Assembly: GCF_900109885.1 (NCBI RefSeq)
Contig: NZ_FOBS01000028.1
Coordinates: forward strand, 1 to 41,671
Reading direction: 5' to 3'
Source of the DNA: Syntrophus gentianae
Lineage (GTDB): Bacteria; Desulfobacterota; Syntrophia; Syntrophales; Syntrophaceae
Length of the DNA stretch: 41,671 nt
The position numbers and the translations under genes were made by a program. This document shows positions 1-10,104 of the stretch, one piece after another. Position 1 is the first letter of the stretch. Each line of letters opens with the position of its first letter. Below the pieces are notes generated by a model. That model searched no databases, was not told the origin of the DNA, and worked only from the letters and a program-made list of their open reading frames with translations.

Positions 1-439
1 TTATCTGGCCCAGAGAAACAAATCACAGAAAATATCTCACTTGCGAAAGCAAGCTAAATCGTTGGGTTATAATCTGGTTCCGCAAGCAATATGAGATAGT
101 CATGAACAAATAAAAACATACGTCATTACATTCCAGAGGTCGATTAAGAACTGAAGCCAAGAGCGCGTGAACTAACATGACCGTTCAGCTGGGCACAACG
201 AATTGTCGGCTCCTTTATGGAGACCACGAATATAAAAATTACGATCCAAGCTGATCATCATAACGGGATGGAGCATATCCGTAAGAAAACAGCTAGTTAT
301 GAGTATTTTCATATAAATGTCAAAGGGTTTCCGGCAAATGTCACAATCCCATTTCTCTCCATAGTGACCTCTCTTTAAATTTTCTTTGTCATGTTGAATG
401 TTTATCAGTGAAGACCGCTTTCCTTTTTCTTGTGCGGGC
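1..439. other. No gene recognised (left edge)
   Basis: This AT-richer stretch downstream of the leftward VWA gene holds no reading frame with a plausible ribosome binding site and no recognisable RNA or IS sequence. I see nothing I can name in it. Confidence 0.6.
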
Positions 440-1855
440 TCACAGAACGAGGCCCGTGATGAAGGCCCTCAATTCATTGAGATTCTGGCAGGAGCGGACA
501 TCGTCGCAGAAGGGGCGGTACGTTGCAATGGCGCTGTCTCCTACGCCCCAGAGGCGCTCCGGTTCCGGATTAAGCCAGATCACGCGGCGGCAGTGTTCCC
601 GCATTGCCTCCAGAAATTGCGCCTTCGGATCGAGGAAATTTGTCCGGCCGTCACCCAGGATGATCAGGGTCGTTTTTTTATCGAGGACGTCCAGAAATCC
701 TTCCTGAAACTGGGAAAAGGCCGCACCGTAATCCGAAATCTCCAGGTCTTCGTCGACGTGATCACGGACCTCTCCGCCGCCATAGACCACGTAGCTCGGC
801 AGCTCCAGCTTGAACTTGGCCATGATCCGGTCAATGGCATCCATGATGGCGTGATCTTTCATCGTTTCGCTTACGTCCGTAACCCGGGCGATGAACACGA
901 AACTCCGGACCCGGCTCAGACAATCCTGGACGGAATAGAGAATGTTGAGCATGAAGGGAACAGCCTTCCAGACGGAATAGGAAACGTCGCAGAGGGCTAC
1001 GATCTTCGCTTTCCGTTTTTGCCGCCGGCGGAAGAAGATTTCCAGGGGGATGCCCTCATAATGGGCGGCGCGCTGGAGCGTTTTCTTGATGTCCACGACG
1101 CCGCTCCGTTTCCGGCGATATTGCCTGGCGACAAGGTCCCGTAGCCGGCGGGCCAGACGCTCAATAGCCAGATGAACCTCCCGGGCTTCTTCCCGGCTGA
1201 GCTGGGAAAAGGGGACTTCCTCCAGATTCCTGGCCCGCCCGGCAGCGGAATCGGCATCCGCGGCCGGCACATTCCGGCCAAGGGGGACGTCGGCCTCCAT
1301 ATGACCGGCAATTCCCAACCGCTCCAGCAGGAGATCGTCAAGACTCCGCTTCTCGATGTTGGCGCCCTCAAGATCGCTTGCCGTCAGGAGTTTATCCCCC
1401 CTTCCGTGCAGAACCCTCCGCTGGATGGCAGAGAGGATGTCGGAAAAGGAAAGTTCGGGAGCATCCGCCTCGAGATCCAGGATTTTCTGGAGTTCCCGCA
1501 GAAACGCCGCTCGATTGCCGGCTAGAAAATCGAGAAACTCCAGGGCGGAAGCCGAATTTGCCGCTTCCTGGCCGAAGGTGTCCACCAGATCGATCAGGCG
1601 GTTGGATAGGGCTCGGGAGCGCATGTCATCCGCGCCGATTTGGAGGGTGTGGAAAAAAAGGTCATAGATTTTGTCAAAAAGTTCCCGGTCTTTCGCCTCT
1701 TTGACAAAATTGGCCCGCAGAGCCGCGTGGAAAGGTTCTTCCGGGGAGAAGTCTATCAACTCCAGACACCGGACGGCGTTAATCACTTCCGATGTGGAGA
1801 CTCTCAATCCACCGGCCCGGCACAGAGAGGCAAACTGCAGGATCGCTTGAAGCAT
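440..1855 (-). CDS. VWA-domain protein, CoxE-like
   Basis: The 471-residue product is a von Willebrand factor A protein of the CoxE/YeaD kind, usually the partner of a MoxR ATPase in assembling or activating metal enzymes. The C-terminal third carries the MIDAS metal site (VALCDVSYS, the D-x-S-x-S pattern) and a later GDGRTN segment. The N-terminal half is helical and charged. I start at MLQAILQF because a strong AAGGAGG lies just upstream; the longer frame would run 79 bases into moxR. The gene lies 11 bases after the moxR stop, so the two form an operon. The target enzyme is not evident here. Family assignment is firm; substrate is unknown. Confidence 0.85.
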   Translation of the reverse strand: MLQAILQFASLCRAGGLRVSTSEVINAVRCLELIDFSPEEPFHAALRANFVKEAKDRELFDKIYDLFFHTLQIGADDMRSRALSNRLIDLVDTFGQEAANSASALEFLDFLAGNRAAFLRELQKILDLEADAPELSFSDILSAIQRRVLHGRGDKLLTASDLEGANIEKRSLDDLLLERLGIAGHMEADVPLGRNVPAADADSAAGRARNLEEVPFSQLSREEAREVHLAIERLARRLRDLVARQYRRKRSGVVDIKKTLQRAAHYEGIPLEIFFRRRQKRKAKIVALCDVSYSVWKAVPFMLNILYSVQDCLSRVRSFVFIARVTDVSETMKDHAIMDAIDRIMAKFKLELPSYVVYGGGEVRDHVDEDLEISDYGAAFSQFQEGFLDVLDKKTTLIILGDGRTNFLDPKAQFLEAMREHCRRVIWLNPEPERLWGVGDSAIATYRPFCDDVRSCQNLNELRAFITGLVL

Positions 1856-1866
1856 GGCCCGCCTCC

Positions 1867-2793
1867 TTAGGCTGTGCAGAAACTTTCTTTTGGCGGCTTG
1901 GAGAAATGGTCCCGGACTTTCTGCGCGTCCGCTTCGCTTTTGCACAGGACATTCAGGGTTCCCCTGATCACCTCCGGCTTGATCTCAAACAGCTGCAGGG
2001 CAATGAGCGACCGCGTCCAGTCCACGGTTTCCGAAACGCAGGGCTTTTTCTTCAGATCCAGGTCCCGGATGGTTCGAACGGTTTCCACGATCTTTTCGGC
2101 GAAGACCGGATCGATGCCGGGGAATTTCACTTTGAGGATTCCCAGTTCCCGTTCTTTATCAGGAAAGTCGATGTGCAGATAGAGGCAGCGCCGCTTGAGG
2201 GTGTCGCTCAGCTCGCGGAAGGCGTTGGAGGTGAGGAACACGAAGGGAATGTGCCGGGCGCTTTTCGTCCCGATTTCGGGGATCGTCACCTGAAAGTCGC
2301 TGAGCAGCTCCAGGAGAAAGGCCTCGAACTCCGGGTCGGACTTGTCTATTTCATCGATCAGGAGCACGGCGGGCTCTTTCGAGGTGATGGCCTGAAGGAG
2401 AGGGCGGGGATGAACGAACCGCTCGGAAAAAAAAGCATCTTCCTGGAGGGCGATCCGGTCCATTGCCTCCGGAAGGGTCCGGGTGTCGGCGATGATGTCC
2501 TGGATCTTCTCCTTCAGCATCTGGGTGTAGAGAAGCTGTTTGGAATACTCCCAGTCATAGAGGGCCTTACTTTCGTCGAGCCCTTCATAACACTGGAGAC
2601 GGATCAGCTCCCGCCCCAGCGCCTTCGCCACGGCCTTGGCCAGTTCCGTTTTTCCCACTCCCGCCGGTCCTTCCACGAGGATCGGTTTCTGGGTCGAACC
2701 TGCCAGAAAAACCACCGTGGCGATTTCCTGTGAGGAAATGTACCCCACCTTCCGAAGCTTTTTGTCGGTATCCGCCACATTTTCAAAAATCAT
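1867..2793 (-). CDS. MoxR-family AAA+ ATPase
   Basis: A 308-residue AAA+ ATPase of the MoxR/CoxD group, a chaperone-like ATPase that works with a VWA partner to remodel or mature a client complex. Visible motifs are Walker A GPAGVGKTE, Walker B VLLIDEIDKSD and a sensor-1 stretch FLTSNAFREL. The start at MIFENVAD is chosen because GGAGG sits eight bases upstream; two earlier in-frame Met codons have weaker sites. It is the first gene of the pair with the CoxE-like VWA gene. Only an 80-bp AT-rich stretch plus the ABC-2 permease 3' end lies upstream, so a promoter in 2800-2930 is likely. Confidence 0.88.
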   Translation of the reverse strand: MIFENVADTDKKLRKVGYISSQEIATVVFLAGSTQKPILVEGPAGVGKTELAKAVAKALGRELIRLQCYEGLDESKALYDWEYSKQLLYTQMLKEKIQDIIADTRTLPEAMDRIALQEDAFFSERFVHPRPLLQAITSKEPAVLLIDEIDKSDPEFEAFLLELLSDFQVTIPEIGTKSARHIPFVFLTSNAFRELSDTLKRRCLYLHIDFPDKERELGILKVKFPGIDPVFAEKIVETVRTIRDLDLKKKPCVSETVDWTRSLIALQLFEIKPEVIRGTLNVLCKSEADAQKVRDHFSKPPKESFCTA

Positions 2794-2937
2794 GTCCCGC
2801 CTCCGCTTCATAAATGGAGAAAAATAGGTTTGATAACGATTGTTATTTATTTTCACACAAAAACAACTTCATTTCCATGATTTCGTTTATCTTCAAAGAT
2901 CAAGTTCAGTAATAGTGGCGCTCTGGGAAGCAATGGT

Positions 2938-3675
2938 TCACGAGATCCATTTTCTATTAATGTTCCAGCGGCAGATATAAAAAAGGATGATGCAATAAAA
3001 TGTGATGAGAAGGAAATCCAGCTTAAGAGGCATTACATTCGTGCCCGTCGTCGTTGCTCGAAGAATGTCTACGCCATATGTCAGAGGCAGAAGGTAGGAT
3101 AGAGGCTGCAGAACCGGCGGAAGGAATTCTATCGGGAAGAACAGGCCGCAGAGGAAGATCATGGGAAAGCGAAAGAAGTTGGAAAACGTCTGGGCTTCGA
3201 ACACTTCGCTGGAAGATACGGCGATGACGAGGCCCAGGAGTGTTGAAACGACCGCGATCAAAATGACGGCAGGCAACAAGGTTGCCCATGATATTTCAGA
3301 GAGGTCCGCCAGGAGCAATGAAAGAGCAATGGGTATCATGGCGTTGACCGTACCGAAAAGAATCGCTCCGGCTGTCTTGGCCATCATGAGAAGGTTCAAT
3401 GAAATGGGTGCGAGAAGGAGTCTTTCGAACGACCGGCTCTTTTTTTCAAAAGTAATGGTTACGGCGAGCATCGAGGTTGTTCCAAACAGGATGGAAATCG
3501 CGATGACACCCGGAAGCAGTTCCGGAATGCTTTCCAGGCCGCTTCCCGACTTGATGAAAAACATCCCTGTCCAGGCTATGGGAAAGATCAGTCCCCAACT
3601 GATATTTGGCGGTTTGAGATAGTAGGCCCGCATGTCCTTCAGCAGGATATTCCAGAAAGCGATCCATTTTTTCAT
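2938..3675 (-). CDS. ABC-2 type transporter permease
   Basis: A 245-residue integral membrane protein with about six hydrophobic segments, matching the ABC-2 permease family (drug, lipid or polysaccharide export). Its ATG overlaps the stop of the upstream ATPase gene by four bases (TCAT on the plus strand), so the two are translationally coupled. The late motif FFPIEFLPPVLQP and the following PLTYGVDILR are typical of the NodJ/DrrB-like permeases. The substrate cannot be read from sequence. Confidence 0.85.
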   Translation of the reverse strand: MKKWIAFWNILLKDMRAYYLKPPNISWGLIFPIAWTGMFFIKSGSGLESIPELLPGVIAISILFGTTSMLAVTITFEKKSRSFERLLLAPISLNLLMMAKTAGAILFGTVNAMIPIALSLLLADLSEISWATLLPAVILIAVVSTLLGLVIAVSSSEVFEAQTFSNFFRFPMIFLCGLFFPIEFLPPVLQPLSYLLPLTYGVDILRATTTGTNVMPLKLDFLLITFYCIILFYICRWNINRKWIS

Positions 3676-4682
3676 ACCGTCGCTCCTTTTTTCTCTGCCT
3701 CTTTTTTCAAGGCGTCGGCTTCAATGCCTGTCACCCTTACAAATACGTCTTCAAGCGACGGGCCGTAAAGTCGGGCTTCCTTGACGACGACGTTCCGCGT
3801 GTCGATATACCGCACGAGGGAGGCAAGACGGATTGGCTCTGGAGACTCGACGCGGATCTGCTCCGGCGAAATCGACTCGAAAGCATAACTCGGGAAAGCG
3901 GCCGCCAGTCCCCGGATGAGGTCGGATTCAGCATTGGAAACGGAAACCAGCATAACCTGCCTGCCGAGGATAGGCTGGAGAAGGTTCTTGACCGAATCTG
4001 TTCTAACGATCCTGCCTTTGACGATGAAAGCGATCCGTTCACATAGCCTTTCAGCTTCTTCGATGTAGTGCGTTGTCAGAAAGATCGTCGTTCCGGTGCG
4101 GTTAAGATCGGCAATAAGCTGTCTGATCTGGCGGGCGCTGGCGACATCGATGCCCGTGGTGGGTTCATCGAGGAAGAGAATCTGTGGACGATGAATAATG
4201 CCCGCCGCAATGGTAAGCTTCCGTTTCATCCCCCGTGAATAACCCCCAAATTTCCGATCCGCCTCCTTTTTGAGCCCAAATATTTCCAGCAGTTCAGCTG
4301 CCCGCTCCCGTCTTTCCTTTTTGCGCAAGCCATACAATGAGGCGCAGAAACAGAGATTTTCAAAACCGGAAAGTTCTGGATAAAGATTGCTCTCATCGGG
4401 CACGATGCCGATCAGATGCTGGATTCCTTTGGGATTTTTTGTACACTCCTGTCCGGCGATTCGAATTTTACCCGAATCCGGCCTGGATAGGCCGGTGAGC
4501 ATGTTGATGGTTGTCGTTTTGCCTGCGCCATTCGGGCCGAGAAAGCCGAAAAGCTCTCCCCGCAACAGGGCAAAGGAGATCTCATCGACGGCCGTCACAT
4601 CGCCGAACGTCTTTGTCAACTTAACCGTCTCGATGATGGTATCCCGGCTTTTGCCTGCGGGTATGAATTCCTGAGTTTCCAT
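3672..4682 (-). CDS. ABC transporter ATP-binding protein (ABC-2 exporter)
   Basis: A 336-residue ATPase that powers the downstream permease. Motifs are Walker A GPNGAGKTT, signature YSRGMKRKL, Walker B LFLDEPTTG and switch His in LTTHY. A C-terminal accessory region of about 100 residues is typical of DrrA/CcmA-like drug or lipid exporter ATPases. The start METQEFIP is chosen because AAGGAAG precedes it at good distance; an in-frame Met 13 codons earlier lacks a better site. The signature is SRGMKRK rather than LSGGQ, a common variant in this subfamily. Confidence 0.88.
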   Translation of the reverse strand: METQEFIPAGKSRDTIIETVKLTKTFGDVTAVDEISFALLRGELFGFLGPNGAGKTTTINMLTGLSRPDSGKIRIAGQECTKNPKGIQHLIGIVPDESNLYPELSGFENLCFCASLYGLRKKERRERAAELLEIFGLKKEADRKFGGYSRGMKRKLTIAAGIIHRPQILFLDEPTTGIDVASARQIRQLIADLNRTGTTIFLTTHYIEEAERLCERIAFIVKGRIVRTDSVKNLLQPILGRQVMLVSVSNAESDLIRGLAAAFPSYAFESISPEQIRVESPEPIRLASLVRYIDTRNVVVKEARLYGPSLEDVFVRVTGIEADALKKEAEKKGATV

Positions 4683-4798
4683 GTTCTTCCTTCGGTGTGA
4701 ACCTTCTTTTAAGCGCTGCATTCAGCCAACCGGTTCGAGTTACATGACGATGCAAATGAAGCAGCCCATAAAGCATTTTATAAACCGGGTGTATAAAG

Positions 4799-6106
4799 TC
4801 AAAAGTAATACCCCACCCGGAGTTCAAACCGGTAGTCGTTCGGTTTTTCTCCATACTCCGTGTTTCGGGAACCGCGGATGAAGCCCGCACGGAAACGGAG
4901 TTCCAGGTTGGTAATGCCCGTGTAGAGCAGTTCCGGGGTGATGCTGTGGCTCCAATCGTTAAGATTGACCATGACCATCAGGGCGGGCGTGAAGTAGAGA
5001 ATGTCCCAGGGCTCTTTCTGGCTCAGCCTCAGGTACAGGTAATCTTTCATGGGGCCCGCACGGCTATAGCCGCCCTCGCCAAGCTTCTGGGCGGCGGAAA
5101 GTTTCCCGTCGTTTCCCGTTGTTTGATAGAGTTGATAGCCGCTGCGGATAAAGCGGAAATAGTTTTCCATGTCCTCGGTGCTGAATCCCGTGCCGTTGTG
5201 GTAATATTCCAGGATGGTCGTCAGGTCGAAGGTCGTCAGATGACGAATGCCGATCAGACCGCTGAGGGCATTCTCTGTTGTTGACTGGACCACGCCATCG
5301 GCATTAAGTGCCCGTTTCTGATAGCCCTCGATATAGGCCAGCTCCCCGTGCACCTCGAAATTCGGTGTCAGGTTCCGGGAAAAATCCATGCCGTAACGGG
5401 CGGTGCGGCTGCCGTCCGCCGCATAGATGAAATCCAGATCCGTGTCGTATAACAGGAGATAAATCTTCGCGGCGACATTCAGCCGGTTGTTGATGCCGAA
5501 GTCGTCGTTGATGTGATCGTAAACAGGAAACAGAACCGGGGTGATCGCCAGCGTTTTTAGCGGGCCGTCGAAACTGCGGACGTAATCCGCCGTGACCATG
5601 ATGTTCCCTTCGAGAGACAAATCCGGTTCATTGGGATCCTTCACACGATCAAAGAAATTGACTGGGTTCCAGGCATATCCTTTCCCCCATTTCAGGTTCT
5701 TTTTTCCCACTTCCACCTTCCAGGCCGACGACGGCTTCAGGGTCCCGTAGGCCTCGAAGAAAGCTGACCGCTCGTTGCCGCCGGCAAAGGATGAGTAGCT
5801 CAGGTCCGTATTCGTTTTGACATACACCCGGCCTATCCCCTTTTCATAGCTGCCCTCCAACTGAAGACGGCCGTTCCATTCCATCAAGTTCGATCGCTGG
5901 TCCTTATAATATTGAAGCTGGTAGAGGGCGGCATCCTTGTCCAGGACGTACAGGACCGGACGGAATTCCACATAGCCGCCGAAGTGATAGGGCTTCTTTT
6001 CGGTTTCCGCCACATCGAAAGTGTATGGTTCCTCAGCCCGGACAGGCATTACGCAAAACAGCAGAATGTCCATCATAAGGACTACGCCCCGGATCAGGGC
6101 CTGCAT
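4799..6106 (-). CDS. Predicted outer-membrane beta-barrel protein
   Basis: A 435-residue secreted protein with a signal peptide (hydrophobic core, cut near PVRA/EE), many alternating aromatic strands and a C-terminal Phe (RVGYYF), the usual BAM recognition end of outer-membrane barrels. I prefer the start MQALIRG, preceded by AGGAAGG at eight bases; an upstream ATG at 6139 is possible and would add 11 residues. It is the last gene of a leftward operon with a LolA-like protein and an FtsX/LolD-type exporter, so it may be the outer-membrane partner of that exporter. I cannot name the family more closely. Confidence 0.75.
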   Translation of the reverse strand: MQALIRGVVLMMDILLFCVMPVRAEEPYTFDVAETEKKPYHFGGYVEFRPVLYVLDKDAALYQLQYYKDQRSNLMEWNGRLQLEGSYEKGIGRVYVKTNTDLSYSSFAGGNERSAFFEAYGTLKPSSAWKVEVGKKNLKWGKGYAWNPVNFFDRVKDPNEPDLSLEGNIMVTADYVRSFDGPLKTLAITPVLFPVYDHINDDFGINNRLNVAAKIYLLLYDTDLDFIYAADGSRTARYGMDFSRNLTPNFEVHGELAYIEGYQKRALNADGVVQSTTENALSGLIGIRHLTTFDLTTILEYYHNGTGFSTEDMENYFRFIRSGYQLYQTTGNDGKLSAAQKLGEGGYSRAGPMKDYLYLRLSQKEPWDILYFTPALMVMVNLNDWSHSITPELLYTGITNLELRFRAGFIRGSRNTEYGEKPNDYRFELRVGYYF

Positions 6107-6157
6107 GGCGAATACCTTCCTGAATCGGATCGACCGCATACGGCTCCGCCCTTACCC

Positions 6158-6892
6158 TTACCGCAACGATTCGATGTTCGGCATGTATGTCAGGGTGAAG
6201 ACCTCGTCCTTGAAAGACCGCTTCTTTATTTTGGCGAAGATCATGATGGACTTGTAACCCTTGTACAGCGGGCTGTCCGTCTCGATGACAGCAGGCCGGA
6301 CGATTCCGCCGCCAAAATCCTTGTGATCCTTGAAATAGATCGTCTTGATGAGCAGGTTCGCCTCGGTGAGGCATTCGATCTTGGTCGGCAGCTTTTTGCC
6401 TTTGTCCACCCACATCCTGAGCTGGTCGTAGGCGACGGTCCTAGTCTTGGCCTTGAGGTAAAGAAGATACTCATTTCCTGCATCCTCCACGCGGGCAACA
6501 TTGTATTCCACGGCGTAATCCAGACTCAGGATATCGGAGTTATTGAAGACGCCGCCGACAACGGACTGGAGGCTGGTGATGCGGATCGGTTTCCCAACGT
6601 TGGGAATGTAGAGCCACATGTTGTCGCCGAGCCGGAGGGTACTGCGCCCCTTTTCACTGGCCGGAGCGAGAAACACGGCGGCGATCTTGTCCGAACCCTT
6701 CTTTACGGAAAAAAGGGTAAATTCCTTCTTTCGACCATCAGGTTCCACGTTGATCAGTTTCCGGTACATCTCGTAGGATTCGGGGTTCAGGTTCCGGTCC
6801 ACCTGCTTGAGCAGCGCCGTGCCATCCAGGGCGAAAACCGGGGACGACAGGAGCAGGAAGAACAAGAAAGATATGGCGCATTTCATCTTCAT
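6158..6892 (-). CDS. LolA-like outer membrane lipoprotein-sorting protein
   Basis: A 244-residue periplasmic protein with a clear signal peptide (cut near VFA/LDG). The body has the LolA/LppX-like fold pattern, with blocks such as LRLGDNMWLYIPNVGK and YDQLRMWVDKG that mark the 'outer membrane lipoprotein-sorting protein' family. These carry a hydrophobic molecule across the periplasm. AAGGA lies six bases before the first ATG. It lies between a FtsX-like permease and an outer-membrane barrel, which fits an envelope lipid or lipoprotein export route. The cargo is not known. Confidence 0.85.
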   Translation of the reverse strand: MKMKCAISFLFFLLLSSPVFALDGTALLKQVDRNLNPESYEMYRKLINVEPDGRKKEFTLFSVKKGSDKIAAVFLAPASEKGRSTLRLGDNMWLYIPNVGKPIRITSLQSVVGGVFNNSDILSLDYAVEYNVARVEDAGNEYLLYLKAKTRTVAYDQLRMWVDKGKKLPTKIECLTEANLLIKTIYFKDHKDFGGGIVRPAVIETDSPLYKGYKSIMIFAKIKKRSFKDEVFTLTYMPNIESLR

Positions 6893-6907
6893 GGCTTTTC
6901 CTTTCGT

Positions 6908-8146
6908 CTAAACATGTCGCAGGGCGTTAATCGGCTCCATGCGCGAGGCCTTGAAGGCCGGCTGCAGACTGGCAAGAACCGAGACGATGATGACAATTCC
7001 GGCAATCGAAAGCAGTGCGCCGGGGTGGACCGTAGCCTCCAGGAGCAGCCCCCGCTGCTGCCCGAAATTGAAGGTGATGTGGGCCAGATTCAGGATAAAG
7101 ATCAGCAGCACACCCAGCCCGCAACCGATGAGCGTTCCCAGGATGCCGAGGGAAAACCCTTCCAGCATGAACAAAGCCAGGATCTTACCGGGAGGCGTGC
7201 CGATCGCCGCCATCGTCCCAATCTCCCGGATCCGCTCATAAACGGCCATGATCATCACGTTCAGAACGCTGATGAGCACCAGGGCGACGAGCATCAGCTT
7301 GATAAAAAAGGTCATGACATCGAGCATTCGGGCTATATTGAAAAATGGGGTCAGACCCTCCCAGGTATGAATCTCCAGGGGAAATTTGCCGTCCTTCCCG
7401 AATGCCGAAGCCAACCGTTTTTCCAACTCAGTGAAAGTTAATTGCAACCGGTCAAAATCCTTCAGGCGGATGGCCACCTCGCTGATTTCCAATTCCGGCA
7501 TCCGGAGAACATCCGCCGCATCTTCGATGTGGAGGTAACCGTCCCGTCCGCCGGGACCCGTTACGCTTTCCAGGATGCCCGCCACAACGAAGGGTTTCCC
7601 GTTAACGGACCCGTCCTTGTTCGTCGCCACAATGACGACGGGATCGCCCACCTTGACTTTCATCCCTATCGCCAGCAGGGAAGGGATAAAGATTTCCCCC
7701 CTGCCGAGGGTCTTCTTCCCCTCGGCAATGCGCGAGGTCAGGAGCGGAACCGTTTTAAATTCCCGCTCAGGATAGACGCCGTTGAGGCGGATATTCGTCG
7801 ATTCACTGAAATTGCTGAAGAGACCGCCGAACTTGAGGCGGGGCGAGTAGGCTTCAATGTCTTTCTGCTGCTGCAGCGTCTCTTCAATCCGGGCGAAGGC
7901 CGAAGCCTTCAGATTCAGGTTGAGGGGGAGATTGTCGATGGAGGCGACATAGCCCTTTTTGTGGATCTGAATGTGACCCAGCATGGCGTCGGTAATCTGG
8001 CCGATCATCATGGCCTTGAAAGATCCGGAAACGGCCATGAACACCAGGACAAAAACAACGCCGATGGTGATCAGGGAGGCCGTAAGCAGCGTCCGGCGCT
8101 TGTAGCGCAACAGGTTCCGCAGGGCAATTTTATAGAGATCCATCAT
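6908..8146 (-). CDS. FtsX/LolCE-like ABC transporter permease
   Basis: A 412-residue permease of the MacB/LolC type: one N-terminal transmembrane helix (after [13 protein letters not shown]), a periplasmic domain of about 200 residues, and three C-terminal helices ending in the FtsX domain. GGGGAGG precedes the first of two ATG codons. The start overlaps the stop of the upstream ATPase by four bases. Together with the LolA-like and barrel genes downstream it suggests extraction and export of a lipid-linked substrate from the inner membrane, probably using the ATPase 8143-8841. Confidence 0.88.
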   Translation of the reverse strand: MMDLYKIALRNLLRYKRRTLLTASLITIGVVFVLVFMAVSGSFKAMMIGQITDAMLGHIQIHKKGYVASIDNLPLNLNLKASAFARIEETLQQQKDIEAYSPRLKFGGLFSNFSESTNIRLNGVYPEREFKTVPLLTSRIAEGKKTLGRGEIFIPSLLAIGMKVKVGDPVVIVATNKDGSVNGKPFVVAGILESVTGPGGRDGYLHIEDAADVLRMPELEISEVAIRLKDFDRLQLTFTELEKRLASAFGKDGKFPLEIHTWEGLTPFFNIARMLDVMTFFIKLMLVALVLISVLNVMIMAVYERIREIGTMAAIGTPPGKILALFMLEGFSLGILGTLIGCGLGVLLIFILNLAHITFNFGQQRGLLLEATVHPGALLSIAGIVIIVSVLASLQPAFKASRMEPINALRHV

Positions 8147-8841
8147 GGCTTATCCTCCCCATTGTTTTGGTTTTTGAGCAGACCGTCTTCGAGGGTAAAA
8201 AGAATCTCCACCTCGTCAACCAGCTTCTGGTCATGGGTGGAAAAAATAAAAGTGGTCCGGCGTTCATCCCGGATCTTTTTCATCAGTTCAATGACGGTGT
8301 GCGCCGTATGGGAGTCCAGGTTGGCCGTGGGTTCATCGGCCAGAACGATTTTGGGATTCGTCACCAGAGCCCGGGCGATGGCCACCCGCTGCTTCTGGCC
8401 GCCGGAAAGCTGGTCCGGCCGCTTTTTTGCCTGGTCTGCCATTCCTACGGTTTCCAGCAGGGCCGTCACGCGCCTACGTCGTTCTTCCGGTGGGACCTTC
8501 TGGACCATAATCAGAGGGTATTCGATGTTTTCATAGGCCGTGAGTACCGGCAGCAGATTGAAATCCTGAAAGATAAAACCAATGTTGGCCCCCCGGAACG
8601 CGGCGCCCTGCCGGCGGTCCAGAGTCCCCACATCCGTGCCCGCTACGGTAAGGCGGCCGGAGGTAGGGGCATCCAGGCAGCCGATAATGTTGAGCAGAGT
8701 CGTCTTCCCGCTCCCCGACGGTCCGATGAAAGAAACAAAAGAGGCGGGATCGATGGCAAAGCTGATGCCGCCGATGGCCCGTATAATGATGTCACCCGTC
8801 TGATAATCTTTGGTAATTGCTTCCGCGACGACAAGACTCAT
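8143..8841 (-). CDS. ABC transporter ATP-binding protein, LolD/MacB-like
   Basis: A 232-residue ATPase with Walker [10 protein letters not shown], signature [15 protein letters not shown], Walker [12 protein letters not shown] and switch His in FSTHD. It is the motor for the FtsX-like permease immediately downstream. The start MSLVVAEA is chosen because GGAGGG stands just upstream; the longer frame beginning at 8904 has no such site. It is the first gene of the four-gene envelope export operon. Confidence 0.9.
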   Translation of the reverse strand: MSLVVAEAITKDYQTGDIIIRAIGGISFAIDPASFVSFIGPSGSGKTTLLNIIGCLDAPTSGRLTVAGTDVGTLDRRQGAAFRGANIGFIFQDFNLLPVLTAYENIEYPLIMVQKVPPEERRRRVTALLETVGMADQAKKRPDQLSGGQKQRVAIARALVTNPKIVLADEPTANLDSHTAHTVIELMKKIRDERRTTFIFSTHDQKLVDEVEILFTLEDGLLKNQNNGEDKP

Positions 8842-9031
8842 TCTTCCCTCCTTTATTTGTTTGAATGAGAAATTCCATAATCCAGGACAAAAAGCATCCC
8901 CCATCCGGTCTTGATCATCTTCCCCTGTGGCAGTAAAAAGGGTATCCCCGCATATCGCTTTTCTGCAGGGTTATTTTCATTTCATCAGACCTCCCGAAAG
9001 ACTGTATCATGGAAAGCGCAATCGTTTGAAA

Positions 9032-9979
9032 TCATTCTTGGTTCTTGATCCATGCGTTGCAATGGTTGCAGTATTTCATTTCTCCGGCCGAGGCTGGCAG
9101 GATTTGTATCGTGGTATGATTGATTCCGTATTTTGTTATCAGCATCTTCTGAACCGCATTGATCATCGTTTCGGTATCCGGGAAATCCATGTCTGATTTA
9201 AGATGGGCGGATAGCAGCCGTTGCGCGGCGCCGGTCTGCCAGATGTGCAGATCGTTCACTTCTGCAACGCAAGGGATCGCCAGCAGATCGTTTCGGACTT
9301 CCACGTAATCGATGTCCGGCGGCACGGCGTCTATGAGGGCATTGACCGTATGCCGGATAATTTTGTAGATTTCGCGGGCAATGAAAATGCAGATGATCAT
9401 CGAAATCAGCGGATCAATGATAGGCCAGCCGAAGAATGTAATCAACAGGGCGCCGACGATGACCCCAAGAGATAGCAGGGCATCCTGCAGCGAATGGAGC
9501 CAGGCGCTTTTCATATTGAAATTCCGTCCCGAGATTTTCTGCAAGAGCAATGTAGCCACTCCATTACCGACAAGGGCTACGATGGCGACCCACAACATTT
9601 CCTGCCCGGCAATTTCCGGCGGCGACGTCAGTCGCTTGAGGGTTTCCCAGAAGACAAAGGCGATGACCACCGAAAGGACAATGCTGTTGACGAAGGCAGC
9701 AATAAATTCGAACTTGTGATAGCCGTATGTCTTTCTTTCATTAGCAGGGCGACGGGAAATCCTCTCTGCCCAATAGCTGAAGCCCATGGCGGCAATGTCG
9801 CTCAGATTGTGGATAGCATCGGAGATCAGGGCCATGCTCTGGATGAGCAGTCCGAAAATCATCTCGAAGACCACGATCCCGCCGTTAATCACCATGGCGA
9901 AGAGCAGGTTCTTCAGCGAAGCCGGCGGTTCGTGATTATTGTGATTGTGTCCCAATGCTATTTTCCTTTCTGTAGACAT
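9032..9979 (-). CDS. Cation diffusion facilitator (CzcD/ZitB-like)
   Basis: A 315-residue metal/proton antiporter that exports Zn, Co, Cd or Fe from the cytoplasm. Six hydrophobic segments are present, with the paired metal-site motifs DAIHNLSD in helix II and HSLQDALLS in helix V. The C-terminal cytoplasmic domain has the DLHIWQ motif. The N-terminus has a short His run (GHNHNNH), and the extreme C-terminus adds a CNHCNAW motif that could bind metal. It stands alone between two gene groups and shares a terminator region with the convergent-looking 10.1 kb genes, although both read leftward. Confidence 0.9.
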   Translation of the reverse strand: MSTERKIALGHNHNNHEPPASLKNLLFAMVINGGIVVFEMIFGLLIQSMALISDAIHNLSDIAAMGFSYWAERISRRPANERKTYGYHKFEFIAAFVNSIVLSVVIAFVFWETLKRLTSPPEIAGQEMLWVAIVALVGNGVATLLLQKISGRNFNMKSAWLHSLQDALLSLGVIVGALLITFFGWPIIDPLISMIICIFIAREIYKIIRHTVNALIDAVPPDIDYVEVRNDLLAIPCVAEVNDLHIWQTGAAQRLLSAHLKSDMDFPDTETMINAVQKMLITKYGINHTTIQILPASAGEMKYCNHCNAWIKNQE

Positions 9980-10048
9980 TTTACAGCGAATCCTTTGGAA
10001 ACTAATTTAATCAGAACAGCAGATGATATGAGCAATACCCAAAGAAAA

Positions 10049-10097
10049 ACACTGGGAAGGCCCTGCTCCCATGAAGAGAGTAAAGCCTTTCCAGTGT
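10049..10097 (-). terminator. Rho-independent terminator of the Spy/OB-fold operon
   Basis: Two 13-base arms (10049-10061 and 10085-10097) pair with a single G-T wobble around a 23-base loop. On the minus strand the stem is followed by a T-rich run (GTTTTTCTTT). It lies eight bases past the stop of the OB-fold gene. Confidence 0.75.
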
Positions 10098-10104
10098 AAT
10101 CGGA

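Noticed and set aside
1792-2733. 313-codon plus-strand frame over moxR
   Set aside because: Antisense shadow of the MoxR gene, which has Walker A and B motifs.
5912-7441. 509-codon plus-strand frame across the outer-membrane, LolA-like and FtsX genes
   Set aside because: It is antisense to three well-supported genes, has His/Gln-rich unstructured content and no ribosome site.
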